Shown one piece after another: positions 42,126 through 50,990 of a stretch of 64,000 nt of DNA. Under the pieces are notes generated by a model. The model ran no database searches. It was not told the origin of the DNA and saw nothing but the letters and a program-made list of their open reading frames with translations. Position 1 is the first letter of the stretch, and the number at the start of each line of letters is the position of its first letter. This stretch comes from Actinomycetales bacterium (GTDB taxonomy: Bacteria; Actinomycetota; Actinomycetes; Actinomycetales; Dermatophilaceae). Position numbers and translations under genes: made by a program. The DNA lies in contig JADJTP010000002.1 in NCBI GenBank assembly GCA_016711095.1, positions 930,001-994,000 on the forward strand. The letters are read 5' to 3'.

Positions 42126-45053
42126 TCACATGGGGACGACGTTGACGAGGGTCGGCGGACGCATGATGACGGTCCGGATACCGCCGACGACGGCCGCCTG
42201 CACCTTGTCCCGGGCCAGTACCAACTCGCGCAGATCGGCTTCGGAGATGTCGGCCGGCACCTCGATCCGGTCGCGGACCTTCCCGCGGATCTGCACCACG
42301 CAAGTGACGGACTTCTCGACCAGCAGGGCGGCGTCGGCGACCGGGAAGGGCCCTTGGGCGAGACTTCCGTGCTGGCCCATCCGCTCCCATAACTCGTCGG
42401 CGATGTGCGGCGCCACGGGTGCGACCATCTGGACGAGGGCCCGCATGACCGACCGCGGTGGGGCGTCGAGCTTGGTCACCGCGTTGTTGAGCTCGATGAG
42501 CTTGGCGATCGCTGTGTTGAAACGCAGCGCCTCGTAGTCCTCGCGCACTCCCGCGATCGTCTTGTGCAGCAGGGTGTTGAGTGCGGGGTCGACGTGGGCG
42601 TCGACGATCCGCACCTCACCGGTGACCTCGTCGATAACGTTGCGCCACAGCCGCTGCAGGAAGCGCACCGAGCCGACGATGGCCCGGGTGTCCCACGGCT
42701 TGGACAGCTCCAGCGGGCCCATGGACATTTCGTAGACCCGCAGGGTGTCGGCCCCGTAGGCGTCATAGATGTCGTCCGGGCTGACCATGTTCTTCAGCGA
42801 CTTGCCGATTTTGCCGAATTCCCGGGTGACCGGCTGGCCTTGATGCCAGAAGGTTGATTTGCCGTCGGGGCCGGTGGCCTCGATGACCTCCGACGCTTCG
42901 ACATATTGGCCGCGGGCGTCGGCATAGGCGGGGGCCTGGATGTAGCCCTGCGAGAACAGCTTGCGGAAGGGCTCCTCACTGGTGAGGTGACCCAGATCGA
43001 AGAGCACCTTGTGCCAGAACCGCGCATAGAGCAGGTGCAGCACGGCGTGTTCGACGCCGCCGATGTAGAGGTCCACGCCGCCGGGGTCGCGGGCTCCTTC
43101 GGGTGCACCGGCCACCGGATCAGCCTGCGGCCCAAGCCAATAGGCCTCGTTGGCCGGGTCGATGAGGGCGTCGCTGTTGGCCGGGTCGCAGTAGCGCAGG
43201 TAGTACCAGCACGACCCCGCCCAGTTGGGCATGGTGTTGGTCTCGCGGCGGTAGCGGCGCAGCCCGCGTCCGTCGCCCAAGTCGAGCTCGACCTCGACCC
43301 ACTCCGACGCCCGCGAGAGCGGCGGCTCGGGCTCGCTGCCCGAGTCGTCGGGGTCATAGGTCTTGGGCGAGTAGTCGGGGACGTCGGGCAGGGAGAGCGG
43401 CAACATCGCCTCGGGCAGCCCATGGGCGACACCGTCGTCGTCCCACACCACCGGGAACGGCTCGCCCCAGTAGCGCTGCCGGCTGAACAGCCAGTCCCGC
43501 AACCGGTAGTTGATCGTGCCCTCGCCGATCCCGCAGTCCTGCAGGTGGGCGATGATCCTCGCCTTGGCCTCACTGATCGTCAGGCCGTCGAGTGACACCT
43601 CGTCGTTAGCCGAGTTGATGACGGTCCCGTCGCCCGTGTAGGCCTGCCCTGCCGGGAAGTCGGCCGGCGCCTGGACGGTCGGCACGATGTCGAGGCCGAA
43701 GGCGGTGGCGTACTCGTGGTCGCGCTGGTCTCCCGACGGGACGGCCATGATGGCTCCGGTCCCGTAGCCCATGAGCACATAGTCAGCCACGAAGACCGGG
43801 ATCGCCTTGCCGTTCAACGGATTCGTCGCATAGGCGCCGGTGAAGACCCCGGTCTTGGTCCGGTCCTCGACCTGGCGATCCACGTCGCTCATCCGGGAAG
43901 ACGCCCGCCGGTATGCCGCCACGGCAGCCGCCGGGGTGTCGGTCGCCGTAGCGTCGGTCCCCATCCACGCCGGCGGGGTGTCCGCGGGCCAACCCGCGGT
44001 CGGCACGAGCGTGTCGACGAGGGGGTGTTCCGGCGCCAGCACCATGAAGGTGGCGCCGAAGAGGGTGTCCGGCCGGGTGGTGAAGACCTCGATGACCTCG
44101 TCGTGCCCAGCCGCCGTGAGAACCGGGAAACGCACCCGGGCGCCGGTCGAGCGACCGATCCAGTTGCGTTGCATGAGTTTGATCTTCTCGGGCCAGTCGA
44201 CGCGCTCCAGGTCGTCGGCCAGCCGATCGGCATACGCGGTGATCCGCAGCATCCACTGGCGCATATTGCGCCGGAAGACCGGGAAGTTCCCTCGCTCCGA
44301 GCGCCCGTCGTTGGTTACCTCTTCGTTGGACAGCACCGTGCCCAGCCCGGGGCACCAGTTGACCGGCGCCTCGCAGGGATAGGCGAGTCGGTAATCCTCC
44401 AGGATGCCGGCCTGCTCCGCCGCGCTCAACTCTGCCCAGCCACGCCCCTGCTGGCGCGGGTGGCTCATCGAACCGTCGGCGAACCGCGCGACACACTCGG
44501 CGATCGGCCGGGCCGCCCCGCGCGAGCCGTCGGGGCGCAGTGCCTGCGGGTCATACCAGCTCTCCCGGATCTGGGAGAAGATCCATTGGGTCCAGCGGTA
44601 GTAGTCCTCGTCGATCGTCGCGAAGGACCGCCGGTCGTCCAGCCCCACCCCGAGCCGGCGCATTTGCCGACGCATGATGACGATGTTGTCCTCGGTCGTC
44701 TTGCGGGGGTGCTGACCGGTCTGCACGGCATACTGCTCGGCCGGCAGCCCGAAGGCGTCGTAGCCGAGGGCATGCAAGACATTGCGTCCCTGCTGACGGT
44801 GATAGCGCGAGTAGACATCGGTGGCGATGAAGCCCAACGGGTGGCCGATGTGCAGGCCGGCGCCGGAGGGATAGGGGAACATGTCCAGCACGAGCAGCTT
44901 CGGTCCGCGCGCTGCGACAGCGGGCTCATCGGCCCACGGCCCGGCGGGATTCACCGCGTGGAAGACGCCCTGCTCCTCCCACCGGTCCTGCCACGCCAGC
45001 TCGATCTGATCAGCCAGCGCAGCGGTATAGCGATACGGCGTCTCGTCGCTCAT
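42126..45053 (-). CDS. leuS: Leucyl-tRNA synthetase
   Basis: A 975-residue class I synthetase. HIGH is PYPSGAGLHIGHPLGF (about residues 55-70) and the KMSKS equivalent is GKIGKSLKNMVSPDD, with Ile for Met as in other actinobacterial LeuRS. The editing domain (TTRPDTLFGATFMVLAPEH) and zinc-free C-terminal extension are present. It is preceded by a leucine leader peptide and a terminator hairpin (next entries). The window gives leuS-degV-plsY in one direction. Confidence 0.97.
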   Translation of the reverse strand: MSDETPYRYTAALADQIELAWQDRWEEQGVFHAVNPAGPWADEPAVAARGPKLLVLDMFPYPSGAGLHIGHPLGFIATDVYSRYHRQQGRNVLHALGYDAFGLPAEQYAVQTGQHPRKTTEDNIVIMRRQMRRLGVGLDDRRSFATIDEDYYRWTQWIFSQIRESWYDPQALRPDGSRGAARPIAECVARFADGSMSHPRQQGRGWAELSAAEQAGILEDYRLAYPCEAPVNWCPGLGTVLSNEEVTNDGRSERGNFPVFRRNMRQWMLRITAYADRLADDLERVDWPEKIKLMQRNWIGRSTGARVRFPVLTAAGHDEVIEVFTTRPDTLFGATFMVLAPEHPLVDTLVPTAGWPADTPPAWMGTDATATDTPAAAVAAYRRASSRMSDVDRQVEDRTKTGVFTGAYATNPLNGKAIPVFVADYVLMGYGTGAIMAVPSGDQRDHEYATAFGLDIVPTVQAPADFPAGQAYTGDGTVINSANDEVSLDGLTISEAKARIIAHLQDCGIGEGTINYRLRDWLFSRQRYWGEPFPVVWDDDGVAHGLPEAMLPLSLPDVPDYSPKTYDPDDSGSEPEPPLSRASEWVEVELDLGDGRGLRRYRRETNTMPNWAGSCWYYLRYCDPANSDALIDPANEAYWLGPQADPVAGAPEGARDPGGVDLYIGGVEHAVLHLLYARFWHKVLFDLGHLTSEEPFRKLFSQGYIQAPAYADARGQYVEASEVIEATGPDGKSTFWHQGQPVTREFGKIGKSLKNMVSPDDIYDAYGADTLRVYEMSMGPLELSKPWDTRAIVGSVRFLQRLWRNVIDEVTGEVRIVDAHVDPALNTLLHKTIAGVREDYEALRFNTAIAKLIELNNAVTKLDAPPRSVMRALVQMVAPVAPHIADELWERMGQHGSLAQGPFPVADAALLVEKSVTCVVQIRGKVRDRIEVPADISEADLRELVLARDKVQAAVVGGIRTVIMRPPTLVNVVPM

Positions 45054-45135
45054 CGGTCTTCGGTCCTCGGGTTTCGCGTCATCGGGGGTGCCCTGCGTCG
45101 CGTGGGCTTTGCATGGCGATCAGGTCCGGACAGAC

Positions 45136-45160
45136 AAAAGCCCCTCGCGCAGGAGGGGCT
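45136..45160 (-). terminator. Transcription attenuator upstream of leuS
   Basis: On the minus strand AGCCCCTC-CTGCGC-GAGGGGCT is an 8-bp stem followed by TTTGTCTG, which gives a T-run with the last stem base. It lies 83 bases before the leuS ATG and after a short leader ORF. Its position and T-run are those of an intrinsic attenuator. Confidence 0.7.
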
Positions 45161-45161
45161 G

Positions 45162-45190
45162 CCGCGCTGACGTCCGTCTGCTCAGCGCGG
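45162..45190 (-). promoter_or_regulatory. Hairpin overlapping the end of the leuS leader ORF
   Basis: CCGCGCTGA (minus strand, 45182-45190) and TCAGCGCGG (45162-45170) form a perfect 9-bp stem that includes the leader's stop codon. A ribosome stalled on the leucine codons would cover its first arm. Confidence 0.65.
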
Positions 45191-45226
45191 CTCGGGAAGC
45201 AGCAGGCTCCGGGCTTCGTTCACCAT
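45182..45226 (-). CDS. leuS leader peptide MVNEARSLLLPEPR
   Basis: A 14-residue ORF with three consecutive leucine codons (CTG CTG CTT) at positions 8-10, starting at ATG about 10 bases after a -10-like TAACCT and ending inside the hairpin at 45162-45190. It precedes the attenuator of leuS. Leader peptides with runs of the cognate amino acid are a known actinobacterial control for amino acid genes. A shortage of charged leucine tRNA would stall the ribosome here and favour leuS expression. Confidence 0.7.
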   Translation of the reverse strand: MVNEARSLLLPEPR

Positions 45227-45346
45227 GCTGCCCAGGTTAGCGCACCGAGTGGAGCACTGGACCGTGCCGTCACCTCGCATCCGGCGACCTCCTGGAGCAG
45301 GGTGGGCGCGGCTTCTCGGGGACCTGTCCGACCTAGACTCGAGCGC

Positions 45347-46909
45347 ATGGCCTCGACACCGGAACCGACACCGGGTCCGACCCGGCGCATCGGCGCGCGG
45401 GAACTGCTCGACACGGTTTTGGACGGGGGCAGCTGGGTGTCCTGGGACGCCCCGCCGCTGCTCGCCGCGCTCCCCGGCTCCGCGTATGCCGCCGAGCTCG
45501 CCGCCGCTGCTGCCAAGGCCGGCACCGACGAGTCGATCCTCACCGGGGAGGGCCTGATCCGGGGGCGCCGGGTTGCCTGTGTGGCCGGCGAGTTCGGCTT
45601 CCTCGCCGGGTCGATCGGCAAGGCGGCCGCCGAGCGGATCGTCTTGGCCTTCGAGCGGGCTCAACGGGAACGCCTGCCGCTGTTCGCCGCCCCGACCTCC
45701 GCCGGCACCAGGATGCAGGAGGGCACCCCGGCGTTCCTCGGGATGGTCAAGATCGCCGCGGCCGTGGCTCAGTTCAAGAGCGCCGGGCTGCCCTACATCG
45801 TCTATCTGCGTCATCCGACGACCGGCGGCGTGTTCGCGTCCTGGGGGTCGCTCGGGCATGTCACGGTCGCAGAACCGGGCGCGATGATCGGGTTCCTCGG
45901 GGCCCGGGTCTATGAGGCTCTTTACGGCCGCCCCTTCCCCGAGGGCGTCCAGACCGCGGAGAACCTGCACGCCCGGGGCATTGTCGACGCCATCGTCCCG
46001 GTCGACCGGCTCGCCGGGATGGCCGCGCGGACTCTGTCGGTCCTGGACGCCGCCCACGAAGACCACCCTCCAGTCCCCCGGCCCGACGACATGCACGCGG
46101 ACCCGTATGCCGGTCTGGACCCCCGCGCCCGCGAGCGGCGCGCCTGGGACTCGATTCTGGTGTCCCGCCGCACCGACCGACCCGGTGTCAAGACGCTGCT
46201 CAAGCTCGGCGCCTCTGATGTGCTGTTGCTGCGCGGCACCGGCCAGGGCGAGCACGACCCCGGCATGTTGCTGGCCCTCGCCCGGTTCGGCGGGACGCCG
46301 TGCATCGTGCTCGGACAGGACCGGCATCGAACCACCCTGGAAGACCCGCTCGGTCCCGGCGGGTTGCGGGTCGCGCGCCGGGGCATCCGACTGGCGGCCG
46401 ACCTCGGCCTGCCGCTGGTGTCCATCATCGACACCGAGGGCGCCGCCCTGTCGAAGGAGGCGGAGGAGGGCGGCCTGGCCGGCGAAATCGCCCGCTCATT
46501 GGCCGACCTGGTGATGCTGGCGGCCCCCACCCTGTGTGTGTTGCTCGGTCAGGGCACCGGCGGCGGGGCGCTGGCCATCCTGCCGGCCGACCGGGTCATC
46601 TGCGCCGAGCATGCCTGGTTGTCGCCGCTGCCACCGGAGGGAGCTTCGGCGATCATCCATCGCACCGTCGAGAGGGCCGACGAGCTGGCCGAATCCCAGC
46701 GGGTGCGCTCGGTCGACTTGCTGGCCGACGGCATCGTCGACCGCATCGTTCCCGAGCGTCCCGATGCTGCGATCGAGCCCGAGGCGTTCTGCCAGCGGAT
46801 GGCCGAGGCCATCCACCAGGAGCTCGACGAGCTCTGGCGGGCCGACCCGGATCAGCGGCTTGCCGATCGGTTGGGCCGTTATCGCGCGTTGGGCACCACG
46901 TCTCTCTAG
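45347..46909 (+). CDS. Fused acyl-CoA carboxylase carboxyltransferase (AccDA type)
   Basis: A 520-residue protein with two carboxyltransferase halves. The N-terminal half is beta-subunit-like (PTSAGTRMQEGTPAFLGMVK, GHVTVAEPGAMIGFLGARVY), the C-terminal half alpha-subunit-like (VSIIDTEGAALSKEAEEGGL, LLGQGTGGGALAILP). It moves a carboxyl group from carboxybiotin to an acyl-CoA such as acetyl-CoA. No N-terminal zinc ribbon (four cysteines) is present, which separates it from E. coli AccD. The start is ATG 45347. The biotin carboxylase and BCCP must lie elsewhere. Confidence 0.85.
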   Translation: MASTPEPTPGPTRRIGARELLDTVLDGGSWVSWDAPPLLAALPGSAYAAELAAAAAKAGTDESILTGEGLIRGRRVACVAGEFGFLAGSIGKAAAERIVLAFERAQRERLPLFAAPTSAGTRMQEGTPAFLGMVKIAAAVAQFKSAGLPYIVYLRHPTTGGVFASWGSLGHVTVAEPGAMIGFLGARVYEALYGRPFPEGVQTAENLHARGIVDAIVPVDRLAGMAARTLSVLDAAHEDHPPVPRPDDMHADPYAGLDPRARERRAWDSILVSRRTDRPGVKTLLKLGASDVLLLRGTGQGEHDPGMLLALARFGGTPCIVLGQDRHRTTLEDPLGPGGLRVARRGIRLAADLGLPLVSIIDTEGAALSKEAEEGGLAGEIARSLADLVMLAAPTLCVLLGQGTGGGALAILPADRVICAEHAWLSPLPPEGASAIIHRTVERADELAESQRVRSVDLLADGIVDRIVPERPDAAIEPEAFCQRMAEAIHQELDELWRADPDQRLADRLGRYRALGTTSL

Positions 46910-47054
46910 TGCCCGAAAGTGATCGGTGCCGCGGGCGCAGTCAGCGGGCGGCATACCGGCGGGTAGAATCAGCGGTGGTTGGGTTCGCCGTCCCCGCGTC
47001 CCACGGGATCGTTCACTGGACGTTCACGCAGGCAGGGGACCTCAAGCCCGCGCG

Positions 47055-47071
47055 CAGGCCCGACGGGCCTG
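47055..47071 (+). terminator. Short palindromic hairpin after the carboxyltransferase gene
   Basis: CAGGCCCG and CGGGCCTG are perfect 8-bp arms one base apart. It lies 146 bases after the accDA stop and 60 before the next start. It may end the upstream transcript, but no T-run follows. Confidence 0.4.
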
Positions 47072-47130
47072 AATAGCATGAAGACGAACTAAGCGGCATC
47101 GGCCGCGGTCATGGTGGAAGGCAGGCGCAC

Positions 47131-47622
47131 GTGGTGGTCATCGATGCACTGGAGGCCAGGTCCCACGAACTCGTCGAGGAGGCTGTGCGGCTGCTGGATC
47201 ACCGGCTTCCCCCGCCCTACAAGCAGGTCGACCGCGAGGTGCTGCGTCGCCGCCTGCAGCAGACGATGACGACGGTGACCACGGCTCTGACCGAGCGCAC
47301 GCCGTTGCCGGTGATCGACTACGCCCGCGAGGTCGCCCGCCGTTGCTTCCACGCCGGCTTCCTGCTCGAGGAGGTGCAGACGCACTTCAACGCCCTGGAA
47401 GAGACGGTCTGGAAGTTCATGGTCAAGGAGGTCGACGCAGCCCACCTGCCCGACAACCTCGCCATGGTCGCGTCAATCATCGGGGCGATCAAGGACGAGC
47501 TCGGCCGGTCGTACGTCGACCTCGCGTCCCGCAACCGCGGGCACGCGATCAACACGCACAAGCTGTTCAGCGGCACACAGAGCGTTCCCGAGCACCCGAT
47601 GTCACGCAAGGCCGCGAACTGA
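47131..47622 (+). CDS. RsbR/RsbRD-type N-terminal domain protein
   Basis: A 163-residue helical protein that resembles the N-terminal sensor domain of RsbR-family stressosome or RsbT co-antagonist proteins (VIDYAREVARRCFHAGFLLE, EEVQTHFNALEETVWKF). There is no STAS domain, so it is a stand-alone sensor-type domain. The signal is not known. GTG start with GGAAGGCAGG before it. No other stress-sigma genes are nearby. Confidence 0.6.
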   Translation: MVVIDALEARSHELVEEAVRLLDHRLPPPYKQVDREVLRRRLQQTMTTVTTALTERTPLPVIDYAREVARRCFHAGFLLEEVQTHFNALEETVWKFMVKEVDAAHLPDNLAMVASIIGAIKDELGRSYVDLASRNRGHAINTHKLFSGTQSVPEHPMSRKAAN

Positions 47623-47646
47623 TCCAGGCAGGACGCGCTAGCGTGT

Positions 47647-47680
47647 CCTTCGTGGGACGGCACTGCCGTCCCAGCGAAGG
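47647..47680 (+). promoter_or_regulatory. Hairpin covering the ribosome site of the FkbM gene
   Basis: A 9-bp stem (TGGGACGGC with GCCGTCCCA), a one-base bulge and a 6-bp extension (CCTTCG with CGAAGG) make 15 pairs. The 3' arm contains the start of the GAAGGAG ribosome site of the gene at 47687. It could end transcription from the gene before or hide the ribosome site. Confidence 0.65.
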
Positions 47681-47686
47681 AGCATC

Positions 47687-48634
47687 ATGTCCGGCCAACC
47701 AGGCGGGTCCGCCGTGCGCAGGGTCGCCGACCTCGCGGCCGAGTGGTTCGGCTCGGCCTACGGGCTGACCGCCGCGGCGGTCCGGGGGGTGGCCCTGCTC
47801 GGTCGTGATCGATCGGTGCTGGTCGTGGGGCGCGACGGGGCGAGCGCAACACTGCGCCTGCACGCGTCAACCCTGCAGGGCATGGACACCATCGGCTCGC
47901 AACTGCTCTCCGGCAGCTATGAAACCACCACCCGACGAGTGCTCGAAATGGTGGTGGCGCCAGGGTCGACCGTCGTCGACGTTGGCGCCAACGTGGGCTA
48001 TTTCACGATGCTTGCCGCGCTACTGACCGGCCCGACCGGGCGCGTCGTGGCCTTCGAGCCCGAACCGCGCAACCACGCCCTGCTCGTGGCCAACGTCGCC
48101 GAGAACAAGCTGGATCAGGTGCACGTCATCCGTGCCGCGTGCGCGGACCGGGTCGGCACTCATGAGCTGGCCGTCAACACCGCCGAGTCGGGCTGGCATC
48201 GGCTCGTCGCGGCCGACGGGTCCAGCAACGGGCTCAAGCGGGTCCCGGTGACCCTGACGACCGTCGATGCCGTGCTCGGCGATGCCCGCGTCGACGTCGT
48301 GAAGATCGACGTCGAGGGCCACGAGGGCTCGGTGCTTGCGGGGATGGCCCGGACGCTGGCCGCAAACCCCGGCGTCACCGTCATCCTCGAGCACTCGCCC
48401 GCGCAAGCCCGGCTCGCGGGCCTGGACCCGGCGGCACCCCTGCACCAGCTCGCCGAGGCCGGTCTGCGGCATGCCTACCTTGTCCGCGAGGACGACGCCG
48501 TGCTGGAGGAGGTCGACGCGGAGCAGTTGGGTTCGCGCTCGACGAAGACGGGTCGCTCGATCAACCTCGTCGTGCGTGCCCAGCCCTGGCCGGCCGACGC
48601 CGCAGTGCGCGCCGTGGCACGGCCAGCGCGCTAG
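47687..48634 (+). CDS. FkbM family methyltransferase
   Basis: A 315-residue SAM-dependent O-methyltransferase of the FkbM family. SAM-binding motif I is STVVDVGANVGYFTMLAALL (about residue 98); the downstream FEPEPRNHALLVANV and VKIDVEGHEGSVLAGM are typical. Targets in the family are sugars or antibiotic precursors, so the substrate is unknown. The ATG has GAAGGAG. No neighbouring glycan genes are seen. Confidence 0.88.
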   Translation: MSGQPGGSAVRRVADLAAEWFGSAYGLTAAAVRGVALLGRDRSVLVVGRDGASATLRLHASTLQGMDTIGSQLLSGSYETTTRRVLEMVVAPGSTVVDVGANVGYFTMLAALLTGPTGRVVAFEPEPRNHALLVANVAENKLDQVHVIRAACADRVGTHELAVNTAESGWHRLVAADGSSNGLKRVPVTLTTVDAVLGDARVDVVKIDVEGHEGSVLAGMARTLAANPGVTVILEHSPAQARLAGLDPAAPLHQLAEAGLRHAYLVREDDAVLEEVDAEQLGSRSTKTGRSINLVVRAQPWPADAAVRAVARPAR

Positions 48635-48652
48635 GTGTGGCAGCCGCGCAGG

Positions 48653-49288
48653 TCAGTGTTCGGTCCCGCGGTCAACACCGAGAGTGGCGATGAGGTCTTC
48701 GTGGAGCTGGAACCAGACGCGGTGGCAGGAGTCGATGTCCGTTCTGTCGACCCATTCGTTCTGACCGGCTTTGGCGCGTCGGAGCGCCGCGTCGAACCGG
48801 GTGTCGCATCCAGCGAACCTCGCCAACACGGCAGCCAGACGGTCGATCAGCGGGCGGAGGGCGATGCTGAGCGACGCAAGTTCATCGAGGACCTGGGCGT
48901 CCCAGGCGGGGTCCGCGTGGTCGTTGGGGGCAAGCCCGTCCTCCCTGGTGGGCCTGACTTGCCAGTCGGTGCAGGCGCGCACGAGGCGTGCGTTGAGGGG
49001 TAGGAACTCCCGGTAGACGGCCCCGATCTCGTTGTCGGGATCTGCGTCGGCCCGCTCAAGGGCGAGTTGGCGCTCGTTCTCGGTCCTGCCGCCCTCAGTC
49101 AGTGACCACCCCTCGAGGCCTGCGAATGAGTTGTACTGGATCCATCCGCGCTGCTCGGCATCGTGCAGGATCTCGATGGTGTCCTCGTGGTTGACTCCGG
49201 CGCGGTCGACGATCGCGGTGTTGTCGGCGAAGCCGAGCAGGCGCACCGCGTGCAGCACCACCAGCGGCGCGGGCGAAGGGCGGGCCAT
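48653..49288 (-). CDS. Winged-helix-like putative transcriptional regulator
   Basis: A 211-residue protein. The first 70 residues form a winged-helix-like domain (LHAVRLLGFADNTAIVDRAG, EILHDAEQRGWI, GWSLTEGGRTENERQL). The rest is helical with GLAPNDHADPAWDAQVLDEL and no recognised domain. It lies downstream of the HTH gene, whose stop (TGA) is 2 bp before this ATG. A GTG at 49294 overlaps that stop. Its place near a divergent PEP enzyme suggests control of that gene. Function not known. Confidence 0.55.
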   Translation of the reverse strand: MARPSPAPLVVLHAVRLLGFADNTAIVDRAGVNHEDTIEILHDAEQRGWIQYNSFAGLEGWSLTEGGRTENERQLALERADADPDNEIGAVYREFLPLNARLVRACTDWQVRPTREDGLAPNDHADPAWDAQVLDELASLSIALRPLIDRLAAVLARFAGCDTRFDAALRRAKAGQNEWVDRTDIDSCHRVWFQLHEDLIATLGVDRGTEH

Positions 49289-49290
49289 GG

Positions 49291-49680
49291 TCACTCACTC
49301 CCCCTGGCGCTGAGCCGGGTGTAGTGCTGCTGACATGCCTGGGGCGAGCGGAATCCCATCGCCTCGGCGATTTGCGCCCAGGTCAGTCCCGCCGTCCGGG
49401 CCATGAACAGGAGGCCGGTTTCCACGCCCTCGACCTCGGCCCGGGCCGCGGGTAGCAGCGCGAGGGCGCTGAGCAGATCATCGGGGGCGAGGTCCGCGGA
49501 CCGCCAGAGCGCGAACTGCGTCAGCTCGACGGCCGTGGGCGGGTACGGCTCAGGCCGCCAAGGACGAGCGGCCAACCCATCGGCGCCGAGTGCGAGAAGC
49601 CGCTGTTGTGCTTCGCCCTCCCGGCGAGCTCGGGCGTGGCCGGATCCGACTGCGCGGTCGAGGTCATGCTTGTGTTCCAT
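49291..49680 (-). CDS. Helix-turn-helix DNA-binding protein
   Basis: A 129-residue protein with a C-terminal helix-turn-helix (GLTWAQIAEAMGFRSPQACQ, QHYTRLSARG). ATG 49680 has GGAGAC before. It is divergent from the PEP-utilising enzyme gene and only 59 bp away; the gap has nested inverted and direct repeats (49694-49723). Such an arrangement suggests that it represses both directions. Confidence 0.6.
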   Translation of the reverse strand: MEHKHDLDRAVGSGHARARREGEAQQRLLALGADGLAARPWRPEPYPPTAVELTQFALWRSADLAPDDLLSALALLPAARAEVEGVETGLLFMARTAGLTWAQIAEAMGFRSPQACQQHYTRLSARGSE

Positions 49681-49693
49681 GTCTCCATCCTCG

Positions 49694-49723
49694 ACAATCA
49701 ACGTATTGTTGTCAACGATTGTT
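49694..49723. promoter_or_regulatory. Operator-like repeats between the HTH gene and the PEP enzyme gene
   Basis: TCAACGTATTGTT (49698-49710) and TCAACGATTGTT (49712-49723) are direct repeats. ACAATC (49694-49699) and GATTGT (49717-49722) are inverted, as are CAAC and GTTG inside them. The whole gap is AT-rich. Confidence 0.55.
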
Positions 49724-49739
49724 TGATGGTTGCGGAGAG

Positions 49740-50924
49740 ATGATCACGACCTTGCTCGACACGAGCGCGGACACCGGCGGCGCCAAAGCGGCGGCACTGG
49801 CCCTGCTGCAACGGGAGGGTTTGCCGGTGCCGGACGGTTTCGTCGTCCCCTTTGCTGCGTACCGAACGGCACGGGCCGATTCCGTGCTGCCGGTGGCACA
49901 AGGACTTCAGGATGCGCTCGCCTGGCACCTAGCAAAGATGGGAGACCCGCCGGTAGCTGTCCGCTCGTCGGCGGCGACCGAGGACGTTGCCTGCGGGTCC
50001 GCGGCCGGTCAGTACGAGAGCGTGCTGGGGGTGCGCGGCGCTCAGGCAGTCGCCGAGGCGGTCCGGGTCTGCTGGGCGTCCTCGTCCTCACCCCGCGCTG
50101 CTGACTACTGGAACCATCTTGATGCCGACACCGCGGACCGCGAGCCGGACATGGCCGTGCTCGTCCAGCGCCTCATCGACGCCGACGCGTCGGGCGTGAT
50201 GTTCACCCCGGTGCAGCCCGGGGACAGCACCCGGATCGAGGCGTCCTGGGGCCTGGGGCTCAGCGTGGTCGGGGGAACCGTCACCCCGGACACCTACGAG
50301 GTCGCCTCCGACGGCGGCATCCGGCGCACCATCGGGCCGAAGACGACCCGCCTAGACCGCGACCGCGACGGCATCGGCGTCGCGGCCCGCGACGTGCCGC
50401 AGGAGCAGCAGACGATCCCGACGCTGGACGATGCCGCCGTCACGACTCTCGCGGGCCTCGGACGCCGGATAGCCACCTTGCTCGACCAGCCACAGGACAT
50501 CGAATGGGCGATCGCAGACAAGAAGGTCTGGATACTCCAGGCCCGACCGATCACCGCGGCCCTTCCTTCGCTGCCGCCGAGGACTCCCGCCGCTGCGGGT
50601 ACGTCGCTGATCGGCACACCGGGAGCCCACGGGGTCGTCACCGGGATCGCTCGCGTCCTGCGCGGCCCGTCCGACTTCCCACGCGTCGAGCCGGGGGACA
50701 TCGTGATCTGCCCCTACACCGACCCGGCATGGACACCCCTGTTCCGCGTCGCTGCCGCGGTCGTCACCGAGATAGGGGGCGCCCTCTCCCACGCCGCGAT
50801 CGTCGCCCGCGAACACGGCATCCCCGCCGTCCTCGGCGTCCCGCAGGTCACTACCCGGATCAAGGACGCCGCCCGGATCACCGTCAACGGGACCGAGGGA
50901 ACCGTCACCGCCGCACAGGACTGA
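49740..50924 (+). CDS. Compact PEP/pyruvate-utilising enzyme (ATP-grasp domain plus phosphohistidine swivel domain)
   Basis: A 394-residue protein. The N-terminal part is the ATP-grasp PEP/pyruvate-binding domain (GGAKAAALALLQREGLPVPD, VAVRSSAATEDVA, SAAGQYESVLGV, LVQRLIDADASGVMFTP, DIEWAIADKKVWILQARPIT). The C-terminal 90 residues are the swivelling domain with the phosphohistidine in TEIGGALSHAAIVAREHGIP. PEP synthase has a large domain between or after these; rifampin phosphotransferase has an antibiotic-binding domain in the middle. Here both are absent, so the acceptor is unknown. ATG has GGAGAG. Confidence 0.8.
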   Translation: MITTLLDTSADTGGAKAAALALLQREGLPVPDGFVVPFAAYRTARADSVLPVAQGLQDALAWHLAKMGDPPVAVRSSAATEDVACGSAAGQYESVLGVRGAQAVAEAVRVCWASSSSPRAADYWNHLDADTADREPDMAVLVQRLIDADASGVMFTPVQPGDSTRIEASWGLGLSVVGGTVTPDTYEVASDGGIRRTIGPKTTRLDRDRDGIGVAARDVPQEQQTIPTLDDAAVTTLAGLGRRIATLLDQPQDIEWAIADKKVWILQARPITAALPSLPPRTPAAAGTSLIGTPGAHGVVTGIARVLRGPSDFPRVEPGDIVICPYTDPAWTPLFRVAAAVVTEIGGALSHAAIVAREHGIPAVLGVPQVTTRIKDAARITVNGTEGTVTAAQD

Positions 50925-50990
50925 CACCGACCACGCACTCAGCAGAAGGGATGGGAGCGCCGGCGCGAGGCGTCAGGGCTCCAGCGACTT

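Noticed and set aside
45130..45260. T-box riboswitch before leuS
   Set aside because: The conserved T-box sequence and specifier loop are not seen. A Leu-rich leader peptide with a terminator fits better.
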